64,000 bases of DNA from Cytobacillus oceanisediminis 2691. GTDB lineage: Bacteria > Bacillota > Bacilli > Bacillales > Cytobacillaceae. The translations under genes were made by a program, and so were the position numbers. Where the stretch lies: positions 409,501 through 473,500 of the forward strand of contig NZ_CP015506.1 of assembly GCF_000294775.2 (NCBI RefSeq), read 5' to 3'. The notes beneath the pieces were generated by a model that saw nothing but the letters and a program-made list of their open reading frames with translations, ran no database searches and had not been told where the DNA came from. Of the stretch, positions 59,403 to 64,000 are shown piece after piece; within the stretch, counting starts at the first letter, position 1; each line of letters begins with the position of its first letter.

Positions 59403-60378
59403 AGTCCATTGTTTTGTGAGCTGTGTATGTGAGGCAGTCAAAAAGACGCAAGGGGCCGATCACAGACCTTATTATTTCGGAGTATGGGATGCTGATTTCG
59501 ATGTATTGGATAATGGAGTTCTGACCTATCATTCCAAACGGATCGACCATGATTTTTTCCACCAATGGTATGAAATGCTGTATGGAATTAAGCTATATAG
59601 ATGGTATGACGAAAAACGCAGCAAACAGGAAAACATAAACAAGCTTCTGGGCCTGCTTGAGAACAAGAAGCACCACCAGTATGTAATGGTGATGCTTGAT
59701 TTGTCCAAGCTGCCTGAAAGGGAGAATAAGTTTCATCAAAGTCCATTTCCGCATTATGTGATGCTGGAATTGACAGGAAACGAAGAGGAATGGTTTATGT
59801 ATGATCCGGACTTCCGCTGGGAAGGAATTTTGCCGAAGGAGAGGATTTTGGCAGCTATTGAGGATCCTTCTGCTGAAGGGGGATATTTCTTTGATGCAGC
59901 CAATATCATTCCCCCATCTGCTGAAACAGTGGAGGCATATTTTAATACATGCATTAAGCTTGACTGCAACCCAATGACTGATGCAGTTGGAAAGATTGTC
60001 GGTCTATATACATCCGGAAGCGATAACTACCCTTTATCAGGATTGACATTCGCATTAAGGGAACTCCCTGTCCTCGCCATCCGAAAATACGCCTATGAAC
60101 ATGCTTTTGCGTTTTTCTGGGATTCACTTGGGTATGAAGAGGAAGGCTTTGAAGCCTGGTGTAATGAAATTGAGAAGCTCGTAAAAGGATATACGGTTAT
60201 CCAATATCGGGCGATGAAGCTTGCCATGACAGGAAACCTGGGTTTGAAAAATGAAATCTCTTTAAAACTGGATGAACTAAATATCCTGGAATTTAAAATT
60301 AAGCAGGGATTGCAGAAAAGCTTTGAAGCCTGGATTAAACTGCAGGAATCCCAAAATATGAAGGAGGCAACTCTATGA
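59395..60378 (+). CDS. asbE: petrobactin biosynthesis condensing enzyme AsbE, 327 aa
   Basis: AsbE transfers 3,4-dihydroxybenzoyl from AsbD to spermidine or the citryl-spermidine intermediate. Residues ~1-170 resemble a BtrH-like papain/transglutaminase-type domain (VHCFVSCVCEAVKK at the start with Cys; YFGVWDADFDVL; MLELTGNEEEWFMYDPDFRWEG with Asp), followed by a helical C-terminal domain. I assign it by position between asbD and asbF and by similarity to the known protein. Confidence 0.92.
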   Translation: MIKVHCFVSCVCEAVKKTQGADHRPYYFGVWDADFDVLDNGVLTYHSKRIDHDFFHQWYEMLYGIKLYRWYDEKRSKQENINKLLGLLENKKHHQYVMVMLDLSKLPERENKFHQSPFPHYVMLELTGNEEEWFMYDPDFRWEGILPKERILAAIEDPSAEGGYFFDAANIIPPSAETVEAYFNTCIKLDCNPMTDAVGKIVGLYTSGSDNYPLSGLTFALRELPVLAIRKYAYEHAFAFFWDSLGYEEEGFEAWCNEIEKLVKGYTVIQYRAMKLAMTGNLGLKNEISLKLDELNILEFKIKQGLQKSFEAWIKLQESQNMKEATL

Positions 60379-61202
60379 AGCTATCTCTCTGCACCATCTC
60401 ATTCCGGCATCATCTTCAGTCCATTGACCAAATCGCACACTATGCCCAGACAAATGGATTCCAGGGGATAGAAATATGGGGTGTACATGCCAAAAACCTG
60501 GCGGAAGATATTCATTATGGAAGTGAGTGGCTTAGCTCCTATAATCTTGAAACGACCATGCTGAGCGACTATCTGCCTCTTGATGCTCCTCTTCCAGTTT
60601 TAATGACAAAAATGCAAAAATTATGTGCACTGGCACATAGGTGGGGAACGAAGAAAATAAGAACGTTTGCCGGGACAAAAGGCAGTGCGGATATCAGCAG
60701 GCTGGAAAGAATCGAATTGGTTTCGCGCATGAAAATGCTCTGCAAAATGGCTGAAGCCGAGGGACAGATGCTTCTGGTTGAAACTCATCCTAATACACTG
60801 ACAGATAACCCATCCTCCACACTTCAGCTCATTGAGGAAACAGACCATTCAGCGTTAAGGGTTAATTTTGATGTGCTTCATATATGGGAATCAGGAGTGG
60901 ATCCGATCTTTGCGCTAAAACAGCTGCGTCCATATATATCGCACTTTCATTTTAAAAATATCCAGTCCCGTTCCCAGCTTGGCGTGTTTGCTCCTAATAA
61001 TGTCTATGCAGCAGCGGGCAGCAGGGAAGGCATGGTTTCATTATTTGAAGGAGCTGTAGATTACAGGATGTTTTTAAGAGAGGCTTCGAATTTGATGGAA
61101 ATGGATGCATCTTTGGAATGGTTTGGACCAAATGTGAAAGACATTCTGACAAAAGACAGCAAGGAAATTATGAGAGTTCTTCAGGCTGAGAAAGCTTTAT
61201 AA
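60375..61202 (+). CDS. asbF: 3-dehydroshikimate dehydratase AsbF, 275 aa
   Basis: A TIM-barrel metalloenzyme of the xylose-isomerase-like superfamily that makes 3,4-dihydroxybenzoate from 3-dehydroshikimate, the precursor specific to petrobactin. Metal-site Glu, Asp and His are in NGFQGIEIWGVH, LLVETHPNTLTDN, RVNFDVLHIWESG and ISHFHFKNIQ. Length agrees with AsbF (~280 aa). Overlaps asbE by 4 nt with AAGGAGG upstream. Last gene of the operon. Confidence 0.96.
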   Translation: MKLSLCTISFRHHLQSIDQIAHYAQTNGFQGIEIWGVHAKNLAEDIHYGSEWLSSYNLETTMLSDYLPLDAPLPVLMTKMQKLCALAHRWGTKKIRTFAGTKGSADISRLERIELVSRMKMLCKMAEAEGQMLLVETHPNTLTDNPSSTLQLIEETDHSALRVNFDVLHIWESGVDPIFALKQLRPYISHFHFKNIQSRSQLGVFAPNNVYAAAGSREGMVSLFEGAVDYRMFLREASNLMEMDASLEWFGPNVKDILTKDSKEIMRVLQAEKAL

Positions 61203-61218
61203 CAGCCAGAAAAAAGTC

Positions 61219-61234
61219 ATTCAAACGTTTGATT
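61219..61234. repeat. TCAAACGTTTGA palindrome, copy 5
   Basis: ATTCAAACGTTTGATT: perfect 12-bp core, one mismatch in the arms. It lies 17 nt after the asbF stop codon. Confidence 0.8.
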
Positions 61235-61325
61235 GATTTAAGCTGCAGTATGATTTCTGCTTAAATGAACAGATGCAGGGAGCAGTATCCTGTACTCGTA
61301 AATTACATGGAAGGAGAACAATCAA

Positions 61326-61365
61326 AAAAAGCTTTAAGGATGTCTTAATCACCTTAAAGCTTTTT
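61326..61365. terminator. bidirectional terminator overlapping a stop codon
   Basis: AAAAGCTTTAAGG pairs perfectly with CCTTAAAGCTTTT, with A-run and T-run on either side. The stop codon of the leftward small gene (61349-61351) lies in the loop. Serves the asb operon from the left. Confidence 0.88.
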
Positions 61366-61567
61366 CGATTGCTTCTGCTGCTGATTCTATGTGGCGGAAA
61401 TTTTTCTTTATATTAGTTTCTGTGTAGGTAATTTCAAAAGAATGATTGTTTTTCAAATAACATACAGATAAAACCTGCTGCTTGTCATTTGAAAAGGTCT
61501 GAGTGATTTCAGAGTCACAATAATATTTCAATGTTTCAAGCATGTTAAGTGTGTGATCTATTGACAT
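61349..61567 (-). CDS. small YkuJ/DUF1797-like protein, 72 aa
   Basis: The central part (VLSVCYLKNNHSFEITYTET followed by a hydrophilic turn and IESAAEAIEKAL) resembles the beta-beta-beta-alpha pattern of YkuJ (DUF1797), a small cytosolic protein of unknown function. No signal peptide. AAAAGGAGG precedes the ATG. Its last codons form one arm of the terminator. Confidence 0.6.
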   Translation of the reverse strand: MSIDHTLNMLETLKYYCDSEITQTFSNDKQQVLSVCYLKNNHSFEITYTETNIKKNFRHIESAAEAIEKALR

Positions 61568-61718
61568 AGTCTTCAGCCTCCTTTTGGATTGGCATGACTA
61601 ACTGAGATCTTAATTCCATTATAAGGAATTCACCTTCTTGTTTATATGGATAATTTGTCACATTTTATCACAGGTTTTCGGTTTTAAGAGGGGTCTGGAA
61701 TCAAAATCTGCAGTAAAA

Positions 61719-61743
61719 TGGCCAGTCTTTGATAGACTGGCCA
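61719..61743 (-). terminator. bmrA terminator
   Basis: TGGCCAGTCT pairs perfectly with AGACTGGCCA around 5 nt; on the minus strand it is followed by TTTT. Confidence 0.88.
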
Positions 61744-61747
61744 CTTC

Positions 61748-63481
61748 TTATGCAAGCTGCTGCTCGGCAAATTCACGGTAAAGATCATGTGATTGTGTCA
61801 ATTCGGAATGTGTGCCAATGCCTGTGACCTGGCCTTTTTCGATGAAAATAATTTGGTCTGCGTCGACAATTGTGGAAAGGCGGTGTGCGATGACGAAAGT
61901 TGTCCGGCCTTCCATTAAGCGGGTAAGGGCCTGCTGGACGATACCTTCAGATTGGCTGTCCAGACTGGCAGTGGCTTCGTCCATCATCAATATTTTAGGG
62001 TCGCGCAGGAAAGCCCGTGCTATAGCAATACGCTGCCTTTGTCCCCCGGATAGCTTCACACCCCGCTCACCAACTTCTGTATCAAGCCCCTTCGGAAAGT
62101 CGGCAATGAATTGATCGGCGTATGCCATTTTCGCCACTTCCCATAACTTCTCATCCGCAATGCTTTTGGAATCTTCGAGTCCATAGCATAAATTTTCACG
62201 GATTGTACCTGCCATCATGGCGCTTTCCTGTGAAACATAGCCGATCTGGCTGCGCCAGGATTTAAGGGATATCTGCTGGATGGGTGTATCGCCAATTTTG
62301 ATTTCACCAGCAGCTGGTTCGTAAAATCGTTCAAGCAAACCAAACAGGGTTGTTTTTCCGCTTCCGCTTGGACCCGCCAGTGCAATCATCTGACCTGGCT
62401 GGGCTTCAAGAGAGATATTTTCCAGAACACTCTCTTCTGCGCTATAGGAGAAGGAGACATTGTTGATTGTAATCGGCTTGCTGCTGATATCCATTTCGAT
62501 GCCGTCTTGTCCGTCTTCCAAAGGCTCCTCTAAAATATCAATGATCCGTTCTGTTGCGCCTATTGCTTTTTGCAGCTGAGTAAAAAACATCGCAAATGAG
62601 GTAATTGGCATAATAATCTGGAACAAATACAGCAAAAAGGCTACAAGAGAACCCGTTGACATCGTTCCGCTAGCCACCCGCATGCCTCCATAGGCGATGA
62701 TCATGACAATAACAACCATCATGATCAGGTACATAGTGGGACCAATCATCGCAAAAATGCGGGCTTCCCGCAAGCCGTAGCCAAGCAGTTTGTCGATCCC
62801 ATCCAATCCCTTTTCTTCTTCATTTTGCTCTGCAGTAGAAGACTTCATTAAGCGGATTTCACCGAGTGTTTGGGTAATGTTTCCGGTAAAGATAGCAGTT
62901 TCATCTTGAAGGCCACGGGATATTTTGGCCATCTTTCGGCCAAGTGGAATCATAATTGCCAGTGTAATAGGAACAGAAGTAAGCATCAGCAGTGTCATTT
63001 TCCAGTCCATCACAAGCAGGATAATAATTGCACCGATAATACTGATAATACCGGTAATAAATTGCGGAAAGTGATTGGTAATCAGCTCCCTGACAATGCT
63101 GGTATCATTAACTACACGGCTGACAGTCTGGCCGCTGGATTGCTTGTCAAAATAACTGACCGGCAGCCGTATGAGCTTCATCCACATCCGGTCCCGAAGC
63201 CGCGCCACCACTTTTTGGCCGACATAGCTGAGCAGGTAGATGGAGATCCCGCTGATGATGGCCTGGACGATAAAGGCTGCACCAATTCCGATCATGAGCG
63301 GAACGCTTAAAGATTCAACAGAAAAACCGTCCACCAGATTTTTGGTCAGCAGCGGTACGAGAAGGCCAGTCAAGGTTGTTAAAATGCTGGCTGTTAAACC
63401 AATGATGAGGGCAGTCTTTGGTATTTTTGTCGATAGTATGAGTGAAATGAATGGTTTTAGGCTGGTTTGCTTTTTATCCAT
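61748..63481 (-). CDS. bmrA: homodimeric multidrug ABC exporter, BmrA-like, 577 aa
   Basis: Half-size type IV ABC exporter: six membrane helices (residues ~20-310, with VSYFDKQSSGQTVSRVVNDT coupling region) and a nucleotide-binding domain with Walker A GPSGSGKTT, Q-loop YVSQESAMMAGTIRENLCYG, signature VKLSGGQRQRIAIARAFL, Walker B ILMMDEATASLD and H-loop IAHRLST. Sequence follows B. subtilis BmrA (YvcC) through most of its length. Drug or lipid export is expected. RBS AGGAG before the ATG. Confidence 0.92.
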   Translation of the reverse strand: MDKKQTSLKPFISLILSTKIPKTALIIGLTASILTTLTGLLVPLLTKNLVDGFSVESLSVPLMIGIGAAFIVQAIISGISIYLLSYVGQKVVARLRDRMWMKLIRLPVSYFDKQSSGQTVSRVVNDTSIVRELITNHFPQFITGIISIIGAIIILLVMDWKMTLLMLTSVPITLAIMIPLGRKMAKISRGLQDETAIFTGNITQTLGEIRLMKSSTAEQNEEEKGLDGIDKLLGYGLREARIFAMIGPTMYLIMMVVIVMIIAYGGMRVASGTMSTGSLVAFLLYLFQIIMPITSFAMFFTQLQKAIGATERIIDILEEPLEDGQDGIEMDISSKPITINNVSFSYSAEESVLENISLEAQPGQMIALAGPSGSGKTTLFGLLERFYEPAAGEIKIGDTPIQQISLKSWRSQIGYVSQESAMMAGTIRENLCYGLEDSKSIADEKLWEVAKMAYADQFIADFPKGLDTEVGERGVKLSGGQRQRIAIARAFLRDPKILMMDEATASLDSQSEGIVQQALTRLMEGRTTFVIAHRLSTIVDADQIIFIEKGQVTGIGTHSELTQSHDLYREFAEQQLA

Positions 63482-63606
63482 TTTGTGTGCTCCTGTCTCT
63501 TATATATCGATATCATTATATACCATTGAAACTTCCATTACCTGTTATGCACCTTAACGCCTATCCGATGAATAGGATGTTAAAAACCCAAAAAGGATGG
63601 ATAGCC

Positions 63607-64000
63607 GTGACAATCAACTTTCCAGTAGGCATCAAAACGGTGACAATAAGCAGCGGGCCGACTAAAGTGGTTTATTATCCCCGTGTGACAGGAATGCAAA
63701 ATAAGCAGCTGCAGCAATTTATTAACAGTACAATTGTCCGACAAAACCAGCAGATCATTAACGAGCAGACAGGCAATATGGATACAACCGTGGTTGATTT
63801 GTATGGATACTATGAGATTAAAAATAATCAGCGTGATGTACTGAGTTTGTCCTTGAACAATTATGTATATCACTATCATGCTGCCCATGGAATGACAGTT
63901 ATAAAATCGCTGACATTTGACCTTCAGAAGAGAAGGCAGGTGGAGCTTAAGGATTTATTCAAGCCGGGAAGTGACTATGTAAAAAGAATATCCGAGCTGA
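63607..64000 (+). CDS. DUF3298/RsiV-like protein, 5' part (runs off the window)
   Basis: 131 codons are visible from a GTG start with AAGGATGG upstream (an ATG 30 nt earlier is also in frame). The text INFPVGIKTVTISSGPTKVVYYPRVTGMQN and later VYHYHAAHGMTVIKSLTFDLQ, ELKDLFKPGSDYVKRISEL match the DUF4163/DUF3298 fold found in RsiV-type anti-sigma factors and lysozyme-binding proteins. There is no N-terminal signal or anchor in the visible part. The C-terminal DUF3298 half lies beyond the edge. Confidence 0.75.
   Translation, partial: MTINFPVGIKTVTISSGPTKVVYYPRVTGMQNKQLQQFINSTIVRQNQQIINEQTGNMDTTVVDLYGYYEIKNNQRDVLSLSLNNYVYHYHAAHGMTVIKSLTFDLQKRRQVELKDLFKPGSDYVKRISEL

Overview
The window looks like chromosomal DNA from a Bacillaceae bacterium. 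Moderate GC, strong GGAGG-type ribosome binding sites, frequent TTG and GTG starts, SigB-type promoters, Fur boxes and many genes with close Bacillus subtilis or B. cereus counterparts point this way. The dispersed repeats and a glnS gene suggest the Cytobacillus/Mesobacillus ('Bacillus firmus') side of the family rather than B. subtilis itself; that placement is inference. It is mostly ordinary chromosome, with an iron-acquisition island at its right end.

Layout. 1-10 kb: housekeeping and stress genes (partial 2-hydroxyacid dehydrogenase, metallo-beta-lactamase-fold hydrolase, TerD/zinc-ribbon/TerB fusion, glycerophosphodiesterase, ASCH protein, glutaminyl-tRNA synthetase, esterase, MFS transporter). 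10-18.3 kb: a TPR-dynamin-like GTPase, then a three-gene signalling module matching B. cereus RsbK (hybrid kinase), RsbM (CheR-type methyltransferase) and RsbY (receiver-PP2C phosphatase); rsbK and rsbY each have a candidate SigB promoter. 18.6-30.4 kb: aspartokinase, a tandem glycine riboswitch in front of purU, phoD-tatA, a DoxX-like membrane protein behind a perfect TGTGA-N6-TCACA palindrome, and a Mn2+ (yybP-ykoY) riboswitch controlling an FbpB-type small protein plus a TerC/YkoY exporter. 30.4-41.8 kb: VTT/DedA proteins, an FMN-dependent hydroxyacid oxidase, two TPP riboswitches before thiW and tenA, a polysaccharide deacetylase-DedA-glycosyltransferase operon, and a manganese catalase.

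41.9-61.2 kb is the iron island. It holds a complete siderophore importer (ATPase, lipoprotein, two permeases), a ferredoxin-NADP reductase, an EntS-like MFS exporter candidate divergent from a haem monooxygenase (HmoA), a second permease pair without its own ATPase, a Btr-like AraC/binding-protein fusion regulator, a second siderophore lipoprotein, and a complete six-gene asbABCDEF petrobactin operon. Six Fur-box-like sequences sit at the promoters of these units, so synthesis, export, uptake, reduction and regulation look like one iron-starvation regulon. The window ends with a small YkuJ-like gene, a BmrA-type ABC exporter and a partial DUF3298-type gene.

Between genes there are several kinds of repeat that gene annotation does not explain: (i) a palindrome with core TCAAACGTTTGA (one copy with a single change), five copies, nearly all beside stop codons and terminators; (ii) blocks of degenerate ~20-bp units directly behind four + strand stop codons, each block with its own version of the unit; (iii) a six-copy 52-bp minisatellite; (iv) a modular dispersed element (CTGTCTAG...GGCGCTTCCGCTTTTCT) in seven places, one of them inside the siderophore-uptake operon.
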